From positions 1 through 8,393 of the forward strand of contig JASBVW010000047.1 of the NCBI GenBank assembly GCA_029961005.1: 8,393 nt of DNA, written 5' to 3'. Source of the stretch: Bacillota bacterium. Lineage in GTDB: Bacteria; Bacillota; UBA5301; JASBVW01. Shown one piece after another: positions 1 to 6,500 of this stretch. Position 1 is the stretch's first letter; the number at the start of each line of letters is the position of its first letter. Both the position numbers and the translations under genes were made by a program. The notes beneath the pieces are model-generated. The model saw only the letters and a program-made list of their open reading frames with translations. It was not told the DNA's origin and did no database searches.

Positions 1-570
1 CGCCGCGCCCGCCTGTACTTGTACGGGTCGTTCGCCCGCACCTACCGGGGCCACGGCACCGATTTGGCCCTGCTAGCCGGGCTTTTGGGGCTCTCCACCG
101 ACGATCCTCGCATCCCGGAAGCGCAGCAGCTGGCTGCCGCCCGGGGGATGCAGGTGGAGCTGGTTCCCGTGCTGAAAGGGGGGGCGGGGCTGCACCCCAA
201 TACCGCCGAGCTTCTCCTGGCTTCCGAAGACGGCCGCCAGGTCAAGGTGCGCGGCCAGTCGGTGGGAGGGGGAAACGTGGTCATCACGGCCGTAGACGAC
301 TTTGAGCTGGCCCTGACCGGCCAGTACCCGGCCCTGCTCACCCGGCACCGCGACGAGCCGGGGGTGGTAGCGCGGGTGACCGGAATTTTGGCACAAGAGG
401 GAATTAATATCGCCTTCCTCCGCCTCTCCAGGCAGGAGCGGGGAAGCGAGGCCTTGATGGTCATCGAGACCGATCAAGGAATCTCCGAGGAGGTCAGGCT
501 GCGGGTGGCAGAGGTGCCCGGCGTGGTAGCCGTGCGCACCATTCCTGCGCTGAAGGAGGTGGGGGGATGA
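1..570 (+). CDS. sdaAB: L-serine dehydratase, beta subunit (5' end outside window)
   Basis: Beta chain of the two-subunit, iron-sulfur L-serine dehydratase, which with the alpha chain deaminates L-serine to pyruvate and ammonia in the cytoplasm. The frame is open from base 1, and 189 residues are visible. The segment YGSFARTYRGHGTD matches the conserved beta-chain block that follows the SSSHT region, so roughly 40 N-terminal residues lie upstream; the TTG at 19 is internal and not the start. HPNT and the glycine-rich SVGGGNVVIT are also typical. The last ~75 residues, from PALLTRHRDEPGVVARVTGIL, form an ACT domain, which in type 1 enzymes takes part in serine binding or regulation. The gene ends in an ATGA overlap with the alpha-chain gene, so the subunits are probably translationally coupled. 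Family assignment is firm; the partial start is the only uncertainty. Confidence 0.94.
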   Translation, partial: RRARLYLYGSFARTYRGHGTDLALLAGLLGLSTDDPRIPEAQQLAAARGMQVELVPVLKGGAGLHPNTAELLLASEDGRQVKVRGQSVGGGNVVITAVDDFELALTGQYPALLTRHRDEPGVVARVTGILAQEGINIAFLRLSRQERGSEALMVIETDQGISEEVRLRVAEVPGVVAVRTIPALKEVGG

Positions 571-1460
571 GCAGGCGGCTGTATACCACCGCAGCCCAGC
601 TGTTGGCCCGGGCACAGGAGAAGGGCGTGCCCCTCTCGGCGGTGGTGCTGGAGCAGGAGAGCCTCCTGAGCGAAGTTCCCTCTGAGGAGCTGCGCGCCCG
701 CATGGCGCTCCATCTCCGGGTGATGAAGGAGGCCGTGGAACGGGGGATTAAGGAAGGGGTTCGCTCCCGCAGCGGGCTCACCGCGGGCCTGGCCCGGCGA
801 GTGGAGGAGTTTCGCCTCCGCGGAGGGAGGCTTCTGGGCGGTCTCCTGGATCGGGTAGCAGTGGCCGCCCTGGCGGTGGCGGAGGTCAACGCCGCCATGG
901 GCAAGATTGTGGCGGCGCCCACGGCGGGTGCATGCGGGGTGTTGCCCGGGGCCCTTCTGCCGGTGGCCGAGGAGGTGGGTGCTGCGGACGAGCAGGTGGT
1001 GGACGCCCTCTTTACGGCGGCGGGGATAGGGCAGGTGGCGGCGGAGCAGGTAGAGATCTCCGGGGCTGCCGGGGGCTGCCAGGCGGAGATGGGGGTGGCC
1101 TCGGCCATGGCGGCGGCGGCGGTGGTGGAGCTGAGCGGCGGCAGCCCGGAGGAGGCGCTCCACGCCGCGGCTGCGGCTTTGCAGAACCTCCTGGGCCTGG
1201 TGTGCGATCCCGTGGCGGGCTTGGTGGAGGTGCCGTGCATCCAGCGCAACGCTCTGGGGGCAGCCAACGCCCTTCTGTGTGCTGATCTGGCCCGGGCGGG
1301 GATGAAGAACCTGATCCCCCTGGATGAGGTTATCCAAGCGCTGAAGGAGATCGGCCGCCTCCTGCCCTGTGAGTTGAAGGAAACGGCCCTGGGCGGCCTG
1401 GCGGCCACTCCCACCGGCCGGCGGATCGCGGAGGCCTTCGGAGGGAGTGAGGCCCTCTGA
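567..1460 (+). CDS. sdaAA: L-serine dehydratase, iron-sulfur alpha subunit
   Basis: Catalytic alpha chain (297 aa) of iron-sulfur L-serine dehydratase, partner of the beta chain just upstream. The ATG at 567 overlaps the previous stop by 4 bases, with AAGGAGGT at 553-560 six bases ahead. Seen directly: APTAGACGVLPG (Cys123), AGGCQAEMG (Cys171), CDPVAGLVEVPC (Cys213 and Cys224), and LGGLAATPTGRRIAEAF near the C-terminus. Cys171, Cys213 and Cys224 are spaced C-x41-C-x10-C, the spacing known for the [4Fe-4S] ligands of the Legionella enzyme, so cluster binding is very likely. These clusters are oxygen-sensitive, consistent with an anaerobe. The protein ends FGGSEAL and lacks the C-terminal cysteine tail of single-chain type 2 enzymes, as expected for the two-chain form. 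The stop codon overlaps the proposed recG start. Confidence 0.96.
   Translation: MSRRLYTTAAQLLARAQEKGVPLSAVVLEQESLLSEVPSEELRARMALHLRVMKEAVERGIKEGVRSRSGLTAGLARRVEEFRLRGGRLLGGLLDRVAVAALAVAEVNAAMGKIVAAPTAGACGVLPGALLPVAEEVGAADEQVVDALFTAAGIGQVAAEQVEISGAAGGCQAEMGVASAMAAAAVVELSGGSPEEALHAAAAALQNLLGLVCDPVAGLVEVPCIQRNALGAANALLCADLARAGMKNLIPLDEVIQALKEIGRLLPCELKETALGGLAATPTGRRIAEAFGGSEAL
1440..1459 (+). promoter_or_regulatory. Proposed recG ribosome site and CTG start, coupled to sdaAA stop
   Basis: GGAGGG (1440-1445) and GAGG (1449-1452) precede CTG 1457-1459. The CTG shares bases with the sdaAA TGA (1458-1460), forming CTGA, analogous to the ATGA junction at 567-570. The alternative GTG at 1523 has only AAAGGG directly abutting it, too close to serve as a Shine-Dalgarno site. 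Termination-reinitiation could make a weak CTG start workable. This rests on conserved residues upstream of GTG 1523 and is not direct proof. Confidence 0.6.
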
Positions 1461-3562
1461 CGGAAAGGCCAACGCAGGAGCGCCCCCGCCCCGGGCAGAT
1501 CCCGGTTTCGCGGCTTAAAGGGGTGGGTCCGGCCCGGGCCGCTGATCTAGAGAAGCTGGGCCTGCGCACTGTGGAAGACCTTTTGTACCACTTTCCGCGC
1601 CGTTACGAGGATATGCGCCTGCGCAAGGCCATCCGGGAGGTGGCTCCCGGGGAGCGGGTGGCGGTGGTGGGGAGGGTGGAAAGGGTGACGGAGCGGTTGG
1701 CCAGGAGCCGATGGGGGCTGGTAGTGACGCGCGCCCTGATCTCGGACGGCACCGGCCGGATGGGTTTGCTCTTCTTTACCCAAAGCCGGCGCCTGCCCAC
1801 CTATCTCAGCCGCCAGCTCCGTCCGGGGATGGAGATTGAGGCCTTTGGCGAGGCCTCTCTGGAGGGCGATCTCCTGGTCATAAAGAATCCGGTCTTTGCC
1901 CCCGCGGGGCAGGCCTCCCTGCACTTGGGCCGGATCGTACCCGTCCACCCGCTGGCGGGGGAACTGACGGCCCGCTTCCTGCGGGGCTTGATCGATCAGG
2001 CTTTAACCGAATACGGGGGTATGTTAGAAGTACCCCTGCCCTTTCCCGTCGATCCCCCGGTAAAGGCCTTAAGTAAAGCAGAGGCACTCCGGCGCGTTCA
2101 CTTCCCGGCCGACTGGGGGGAAGCCGAGGAAGCGCGGCGGCGCCTGGCCTGGGAAGAGCTCTTCTTTCTGGAACTGGCCCTGGAGTGGGGCCGGGCCGCG
2201 CTCAGGCAGCAAAGGCGCGGTCCCCTTTGCGGACGGGATGGCCCCTTGGTGCGGTCTTTTCTGCGCCGCCTCCCTTTTGCCCTGACGGCGAGCCAAAAGG
2301 AGGCCCTGGCCCAGGTGGCGGCCGACCTGGAGAGCGGGCGACCCATGAGGCGGCTTTTGCAAGGGGACGTAGGATCCGGGAAGACGGTGGTGGCTGCCTA
2401 CGCCCTTTTGAAGGCAGTGGAGAACGGCCTGCAGGGAGCGTTGATGGCTCCCACCGCTGTTTTGGCTGAGCAGCACTTGGAGACCTTGAGCCGGTTCTGG
2501 CAGGGGCTCGGCGTGAGTGTGGCCCTCCTCACCGGCGACCTACCCCGGGAGGAGCTGGCCCGGCTCCGGCGGGAGGTGGCGGCCGGAAGGGTGCAGGTGG
2601 TGGTGGGAACGCAGGCCTTGATTCAGGCGGAAACCGCCTTTGCCCGCCTGGGCCTGGTGGTGGTGGATGAGCAGCACCGCTTTGGGGTGTTGCAGCGGCT
2701 GGCCTTGAGCGCCAAGGGGGAGAACCCCCATGTGCTGATCATGTCCGCCACTCCCATCCCGCGCACCTTGGCCCTCTGCCTGTACGGGGACCTGGAGGTC
2801 ACGGTGCTAAAAGAGCTGCCACCCGGACGCCAGCCGGTCAGGACGCGCTGGCTGACGCCGGATCAGCGCCCCCGCGTCTATCAATTCTTGCGCCGCCAGT
2901 TGGCCGCAGGGCGCCAAGCCTACCTGATCTGCCCGCGCATAGAGGCGGAAGAAGGAGAGGCGGGGGCCGTACAGAGGGCGAAGGAATTGGCGGAGTCCGA
3001 ATTTCAAGGCTTTCGCGTAGGCCTCCTGCACGGGCGCCTGCTGCCGCAAGAGCAGGACAGGGTATTGCGGGCCTTCCGGCGCGGAGAAGTGCAGCTTTTG
3101 GTCGCGACCACAGTGGTGGAGACCGGCATTGATGTGCCCCAGGCTGCGGTGGTGGTGGTGGAGGAGGCCGATCGCTTTGGGCTGGCTCAGCTCCACCAGC
3201 TGCGCGGCCGGGTGGGGAGGGGTACCGCTCCTGCCTGGTGCCTCTTGCTGGCCGACCCGCGCACGCCGGAAGCCAAGCGGCGTTTGGAGATTCTGGTGGA
3301 GACCGGAGATGGGTTCCGCATCGCCGAGGAAGACCTGCGCTTGCGGGGGCCGGGAGAGTTCTTTGGCCTTCGCCAGCACGGTCTGCCTGAACTGGGCCTG
3401 CGGGCGGCTGACCTGCTGGCGGATGTGGACCTTCTGGCGGCGGCCCAGCGGGAAGCCCGGCAAATTCTCGCCGCCGATCCCACCCTGGAGAAACCGCCGG
3501 CCCCGCTGTGGCGCGCAGAGTTGGCCTCCCGCTATCCCCGTCTGCTGCCGGAACCGGTCTAA
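1457..3562 (+). CDS. recG: ATP-dependent DNA helicase RecG (probable CTG start)
   Basis: RecG, a double-stranded DNA translocase that reverses stalled forks and branch-migrates Holliday junctions. Numbered from CTG 1457 (701 aa, normal for the family): N-terminal LKGVGPARA and EDLLYHFPRRYED, an OB-fold wedge region at about 60-160, Walker A GDVGSGKT (303-310), DEQHRFG box (404-410), SATPIPRT (430-437), TTVVETGIDVPQ (551-562), QLRGRVGRG (581-589), and the RecG-specific block from GDGFRIAEEDLRLRGPGE to RQHG (617-641). The first ordinary start codon, GTG 1523, falls inside LKGVGP, a conserved N-terminal element, and has no spaced ribosome site. The frame is open back to a stop at 1448-1450, and CTG 1457 is the only near-cognate NTG codon there. 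It would overlap the sdaAA stop as CTGA, with GGAGGG at 1440-1445. Identity is certain; the start is inferred. A 111-bp gap follows before rsmD. Confidence 0.97.
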   Translation: MTERPTQERPRPGQIPVSRLKGVGPARAADLEKLGLRTVEDLLYHFPRRYEDMRLRKAIREVAPGERVAVVGRVERVTERLARSRWGLVVTRALISDGTGRMGLLFFTQSRRLPTYLSRQLRPGMEIEAFGEASLEGDLLVIKNPVFAPAGQASLHLGRIVPVHPLAGELTARFLRGLIDQALTEYGGMLEVPLPFPVDPPVKALSKAEALRRVHFPADWGEAEEARRRLAWEELFFLELALEWGRAALRQQRRGPLCGRDGPLVRSFLRRLPFALTASQKEALAQVAADLESGRPMRRLLQGDVGSGKTVVAAYALLKAVENGLQGALMAPTAVLAEQHLETLSRFWQGLGVSVALLTGDLPREELARLRREVAAGRVQVVVGTQALIQAETAFARLGLVVVDEQHRFGVLQRLALSAKGENPHVLIMSATPIPRTLALCLYGDLEVTVLKELPPGRQPVRTRWLTPDQRPRVYQFLRRQLAAGRQAYLICPRIEAEEGEAGAVQRAKELAESEFQGFRVGLLHGRLLPQEQDRVLRAFRRGEVQLLVATTVVETGIDVPQAAVVVVEEADRFGLAQLHQLRGRVGRGTAPAWCLLLADPRTPEAKRRLEILVETGDGFRIAEEDLRLRGPGEFFGLRQHGLPELGLRAADLLADVDLLAAAQREARQILAADPTLEKPPAPLWRAELASRYPRLLPEPV

Positions 3563-3661
3563 GGGAAGGTTTTGTCAGCTCTGTGTGGAAATGCATTCAT
3601 GTCCTGTCCCCATCCAGAGAAGCTATACGCCGGAGAGGGAAGGTGGCGCGGCCGGCAGAGG

Positions 3662-3667
3662 AGGAGG
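3662..3667 (+). promoter_or_regulatory. Ribosome binding site deciding the rsmD start
   Basis: AGGAGG lies six bases before GTG 3674, and that start yields the conserved RVIAG N-terminus of RsmD. The rest of the 111-bp gap between recG and rsmD (3563-3673) shows no convincing promoter or terminator to me. TTGTCA at 3572-3577 has only a poor -10 match (ATTCAT, 3595-3600) at 17-base spacing. Confidence 0.85.
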
Positions 3668-3673
3668 GAGAGC

Positions 3674-4318
3674 GTGCGGGTCATCGCCGGTTCGGCCCGG
3701 GGGCGGCGTCTGCGCTGCCCGGCCGGGCGGGAAGTCCGCCCCACGGCGGATCGGGTGCGGGAGTCCCTCTTCGCCATTCTGGGCGGGTCGGTGGAAGGGG
3801 CGCGGGTGTTGGACCTCTTTGCCGGCGCGGGGACGCTGGGGATCGAGGCGCTGAGCAGGGGAGCCGCAGAGGCGGTCTTTGTGGAAGGGGACCGGCGGGT
3901 AGCGGCCGCGCTGCGCAGTAACCTGGAAGCCACCGGCTTTTTAGCCCAGAGCCGCATCATAGTGAGCGACGTCTTTGCTGCCTTGAGGCGCCTGGCGGGC
4001 GAGGGAGGGAAGTTCCAGCTCATTCTGGCAGACCCTCCTTATGGCCGGGGGTTGGCCCGCCGCACGGTGGAGGCCCTGGCGAGCTGGGCGGGCAAGTCTG
4101 CCGGCTGCCGCCTGGTGGTGGAGCACAGCCGCCACGACGACCTGCCCCCCTGGGTGGAGGGGCTCTCCCTGGTAAGGCAGGAGCGGTACGGCGAGACCGT
4201 CCTCTCCTTCTACCAGGTGGCTTCCCTTCATCCGACGGAGAGGCAGGAGCGGGAAGGGCCGGAGAAAGAGAAGGAGGTTTTCAGGAATGAGGATCGTCGT
4301 CTACCCGGGGAGCTTTGA
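3674..4318 (+). CDS. rsmD: 16S rRNA (guanine-N2)-methyltransferase RsmD
   Basis: SAM-dependent methyltransferase of the RsmD family (YlbH in Bacillus), which methylates G966 (E. coli numbering) of 16S rRNA. The GTG start at 3674 gives VRVIAGSARGRRL, the usual family N-terminus, and has AGGAGG at 3662-3667 with six-base spacing; the open frame continues upstream but looks unlike RsmD. Seen: RPTADRVRESLF (22-33), SAM-binding motif DLFAGAGTLGIEAL (47-60), acidic VEGD (70-73), and catalytic DPPYGRG (120-126), the N/DPPY motif of N-methyltransferases acting on exocyclic amines. The fold appears to end near SFYQ (178-181). A charged tail of about 33 residues follows and runs 32 bases into coaD, making the protein 214 aa, longer than the usual ~185-190. 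The pairing with coaD is widely conserved. Confidence 0.94.
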   Translation: MRVIAGSARGRRLRCPAGREVRPTADRVRESLFAILGGSVEGARVLDLFAGAGTLGIEALSRGAAEAVFVEGDRRVAAALRSNLEATGFLAQSRIIVSDVFAALRRLAGEGGKFQLILADPPYGRGLARRTVEALASWAGKSAGCRLVVEHSRHDDLPPWVEGLSLVRQERYGETVLSFYQVASLHPTERQEREGPEKEKEVFRNEDRRLPGEL

Positions 4319-4787
4319 CCCCCCTACCAATGGGCACCTGGACATCATCGAGCGCGCGGCAGCCCTCTTCGACCGGGTCATTGTGGCGGTGGCGGTCAAC
4401 CTGCGCAAAGAGGCTCTCTTCTCGGTGGAGGAGCGCGTGGCCATGTTGAAAGAGGCCACCCTGGAGTGGGACAACGTGGAGGTGGACAGTTACCGCGGGC
4501 TGACGGTGAAGTACGCGCTCCAGCGCGGAGCTTCAGCCATAGTGCGGGGTTTGAGGGTGCTTTCGGACTTCGAAAATGAATACATGATGGCCCTCATGAA
4601 CCGGAAGCTCGACTCCGGCATTGAGACCATCTTTATGATGACCAGCAAGGAATACGCTTTTTTGAGTTCCAGTGCGGTCCGGGAGCTGGCCGAGCTGGGA
4701 GGAGACTTTTCTGACCTGGTTCCGCCTTGCGTCTCCCGCAAGCTGGTAGAAAAGTTCTCTGCCCGTTGGCGGGGCCGGGAAGAATAA
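4287..4787 (+). CDS. coaD: Phosphopantetheine adenylyltransferase
   Basis: CoaD (PPAT; YlbI in Bacillus) transfers AMP from ATP to 4'-phosphopantetheine, giving dephospho-CoA, the penultimate step of coenzyme A synthesis in the cytoplasm. The 166-residue length is typical. Seen: YPGSFDPPTNGHLD (6-19), which carries the nucleotidyltransferase T/HxGH motif as TNGH; the central IVRGLRVLSDFENE block, which binds phosphopantetheine and nucleotide; and SSSAVRE, equivalent to the ISSTxxR nucleotide-binding motif. The ATG is supported by AAGGAGGT at 4271-4278 with eight-base spacing. That ribosome site and the first 32 bases of the gene lie inside the 3' end of rsmD, so expression is probably coupled. 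A 22-bp gap follows before the next gene. Confidence 0.98.
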   Translation: MRIVVYPGSFDPPTNGHLDIIERAAALFDRVIVAVAVNLRKEALFSVEERVAMLKEATLEWDNVEVDSYRGLTVKYALQRGASAIVRGLRVLSDFENEYMMALMNRKLDSGIETIFMMTSKEYAFLSSSAVRELAELGGDFSDLVPPCVSRKLVEKFSARWRGREE

Positions 4788-4809
4788 AAAGGAGGGGAAA
4801 GAAGGGAGC

Positions 4810-5211
4810 ATGTCCCCGGAGAAGCTGATGGCTGTCCTGGAGCAACTGGAGCAAGCCATTGACGGCCGCCCGCGCCTTCCGCTCACAGATTTGATTTTGG
4901 TCAACGCCGCTGACCTCCTGGACCTGGTGGATCGCCTCCGCACCCTGGCCCTGGAGATGGGGGGCCGGGAAGGGGTGGCCGGAGGCGGGGAAGAGGAGAG
5001 GCCTTCTTGGCAAGAGGGAAGGGCGTTGGTGGAGGCAGCACAGGCGGAGGCCCGGCGCATCATGGAAGAAGCGAGGCAGCGGGCGGAGGAGCTGAGAAGC
5101 GGAGCGGCCTCTTACGCCGACAGGACGCTGGGCCAGCTGGCTGAGAGCCTGGAGAAGGCTTTGCAGGTGGTACAGCGGGGGCGCGCCGAGTTGAAAAAGG
5201 AGCTGACCTAA
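4810..5211 (+). CDS. Small helical coiled-coil protein of unknown function
   Basis: A 133-residue, highly charged protein I cannot assign to a function. It starts with a helical segment (MAVLEQLEQAI), then a short conserved-looking block PRLPLTDLILVNAADLLDLVDRLR (about 21-44), a Gly/Glu-rich linker (51-64), and long helices rich in Ala, Glu and Arg (about 68-98 and 103-131) with coiled-coil character. There is no signal peptide or membrane segment. Similar small proteins after coaD in Clostridia are, from memory, labelled 'ATPase' or ATP synthase subunit B/H-like, which I take to reflect coiled-coil similarity only. The ribosome site is imperfect: AGGAGG at 4790-4795 is 14 bases from ATG 4810 and AGGGAG abuts it. 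Met7 (ATG 4828) is an alternative start. The gene sits 22 bp after coaD, probably in the same transcript, and its stop overlaps that of the convergent ylbJ. Confidence 0.78.
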   Translation: MSPEKLMAVLEQLEQAIDGRPRLPLTDLILVNAADLLDLVDRLRTLALEMGGREGVAGGGEEERPSWQEGRALVEAAQAEARRIMEEARQRAEELRSGAASYADRTLGQLAESLEKALQVVQRGRAELKKELT

Positions 5212-6443
5212 AGAGAGATGACGATGCGGCGCCGCAACTGGCCGAAAAGAGCGGCCGCGGCGGCCAGGGCCAGAAGGAGCAAACAAGAGGCGAGGGCCGC
5301 CTGAACGCGCACTGCCACCGCCAGGGGGAGCGGCAAGGCCGCAGTGGAGCTGGGGGGCCAGGGCTCCAGGGAGGGGGCCAAGGTAGCCAGTGCGGGGCTG
5401 AGGAACAGAGTCAGGGCAGCCGCCAGGGCAGCGTGCAGCAGCCTGGCCAGAAGATAGGGCCAGTAGCGGATGTCGGTGGAGCTGATCAAGGCTGCCACCT
5501 GGCCGTGCACTGAAAGGCCGCTCCAGGCGATGACGGCCCCTACCAGCATCAAGCGGTCCAGGAGCGGGGCGGCCGCAGAGGCCACCAAGTGGCAGCCCAG
5601 CGTAATCTCCAGCGTTCCTCCCAAAAGGCCGGGCAGGAGATCGCTCTGGAAACCGCACAGCCGCAGGAGGGCGCCCAGGGGGGCGGTGAAGAGGGCGGCC
5701 CAGCCGGTCAGGGTCAGCATCCGCACCAGAACGGAAAAGAGGATGATAAAGCCGCCGATGAGGAGCAGCGTGTTAACCGATTCCCGAATGGCATCGCCCA
5801 GCAGCTGGCCCAGCGGCCGCCCATCAGCCTGGCGCGCCCGGTAAAGTTCGTCCACGGCGTGGCGGAAGTATTGGGCGAGGGTGCGGTAGGGGAGGACTTC
5901 TCTCCGGGGGCGGTAGGGGCCGTGGAACCGCATGATCAGCCCTAGGAGCAAGCTGGAGAGGTAGTGGGCCGCGACGATGATCCCGCCCAGAGCTTGGTCC
6001 TTGAACATGCCCACCGCCACCGCTCCCACCATGAAGAGGGGATCGGCCGTGTTGGTGAAGGAGATGAGGCGCTCAGCCTCCACCCCGTCCAGCATGTTCT
6101 TGCGGCGGAGCTGGGAGGTGATCTTGGCTCCAATTGGATACCCGGAGGCCAGCCCCATGGCGATGACAAAGCCTCCTACCCCGGGGACGTGGAAGAGGGG
6201 CTGCATCAGGGGTTCAAGGAGTGCACCCATGAAGTGCACCACGCCCAGGGCCATCAGAATCTCGGAGGCGATGAAAAAGGGGAGCAGGGCGGGGAAGACC
6301 ACATCCCACCACAGGCGCAATCCTTCCAGGGAGGCGTTAAAGGCGTCTTTAGGGTGAAGCACTATAATAAGAGTGAGTGTGGCGGCCAGGGCGGCGGTGA
6401 GCAGGGCCCGCATAGGTTCGCGCAGCGTGAAACGAAGGGACAT
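5208..6443 (-). CDS. ylbJ: Sporulation integral membrane protein YlbJ
   Basis: A 411-residue polytopic membrane protein of the YlbJ family, related to nucleoside-transporter 'Gate' domain proteins. In Bacillus it is made in the mother cell under sigma-E and is needed for heat-resistant spores; its molecular role is not settled. Hydrophobic segments lie at about 12-29, 44-67, 87-100, 135-172 (probably two spans), 222-262 (two), 297-318, 330-350 and 375-400. Recognisable blocks are LHPKDAFNASLEGLRLWW (29-46), GLASGYPIGAKIT (97-109), SFTNTADPLFMVGAVAVGMF (128-147), ESVNTLLLIGGFI (221-233) and LLGGTLEITLGC (273-284). The ATG at 6443 is preceded by AAAGGAGG (6457-6450) with six-base spacing. A sigma-E-like promoter lies just upstream. 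Its TAG stop overlaps the TAA of the convergent coiled-coil gene. Confidence 0.95.
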   Translation of the reverse strand: MSLRFTLREPMRALLTAALAATLTLIIVLHPKDAFNASLEGLRLWWDVVFPALLPFFIASEILMALGVVHFMGALLEPLMQPLFHVPGVGGFVIAMGLASGYPIGAKITSQLRRKNMLDGVEAERLISFTNTADPLFMVGAVAVGMFKDQALGGIIVAAHYLSSLLLGLIMRFHGPYRPRREVLPYRTLAQYFRHAVDELYRARQADGRPLGQLLGDAIRESVNTLLLIGGFIILFSVLVRMLTLTGWAALFTAPLGALLRLCGFQSDLLPGLLGGTLEITLGCHLVASAAAPLLDRLMLVGAVIAWSGLSVHGQVAALISSTDIRYWPYLLARLLHAALAAALTLFLSPALATLAPSLEPWPPSSTAALPLPLAVAVRVQAALASCLLLLALAAAAALFGQLRRRIVISL

Positions 6444-6470
6444 GGGCGACCTCCTTTAAGGGTTCGGGAA

Positions 6471-6500
6471 ATTTATATGGCCAGGGGGAACTCAATATGC
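6471..6500 (-). promoter_or_regulatory. Candidate sigma-E promoter for ylbJ
   Basis: Read on the minus strand, GCATATT (6500-6494) matches the sigma-E -35 consensus KMATATT at every position. After a 14-base spacer comes CATATAAAT (6479-6471), a good match to the -10 consensus CATACAMT with the key CATA intact. Transcription would begin near 6464, leaving a leader of about 20 bases that contains the AAAGGAGG site. This agrees with the known sigma-E control of ylbJ in Bacillus. The -35 element overlaps the ATG of the divergent patatin gene (6497). By eye it is one of the few AT-rich patches in the window. Confidence 0.62.

Noticed and set aside
474..1472. Minus-strand open frames opposite sdaAA
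   Set aside because: They lie entirely over a gene with clear catalytic motifs, and their translation is low-complexity His/Arg/Gly/Pro sequence.
3572..3673. N-terminal extension of rsmD or a small gene between recG and rsmD
   Set aside because: The upstream residues do not resemble RsmD, while GTG 3674 has an ideal AGGAGG and the family N-terminus. No separate small frame there has a convincing ribosome site.
4633..5658. Long minus-strand open frame (341 codons) across coaD, the coiled-coil gene and ylbJ
   Set aside because: It spans three well-supported genes, has Pro/Gly/Arg/Leu-rich composition typical of a GC-rich shadow frame, and shows no recognisable motif.
6363..6368. TATAAT inside ylbJ as a plus-strand promoter for the patatin gene
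   Set aside because: The hexamer at the right distance is AAGGCG; the nearest -35-like TTAAAG is 20 bases away. It could act weakly, but the support is too poor to call.
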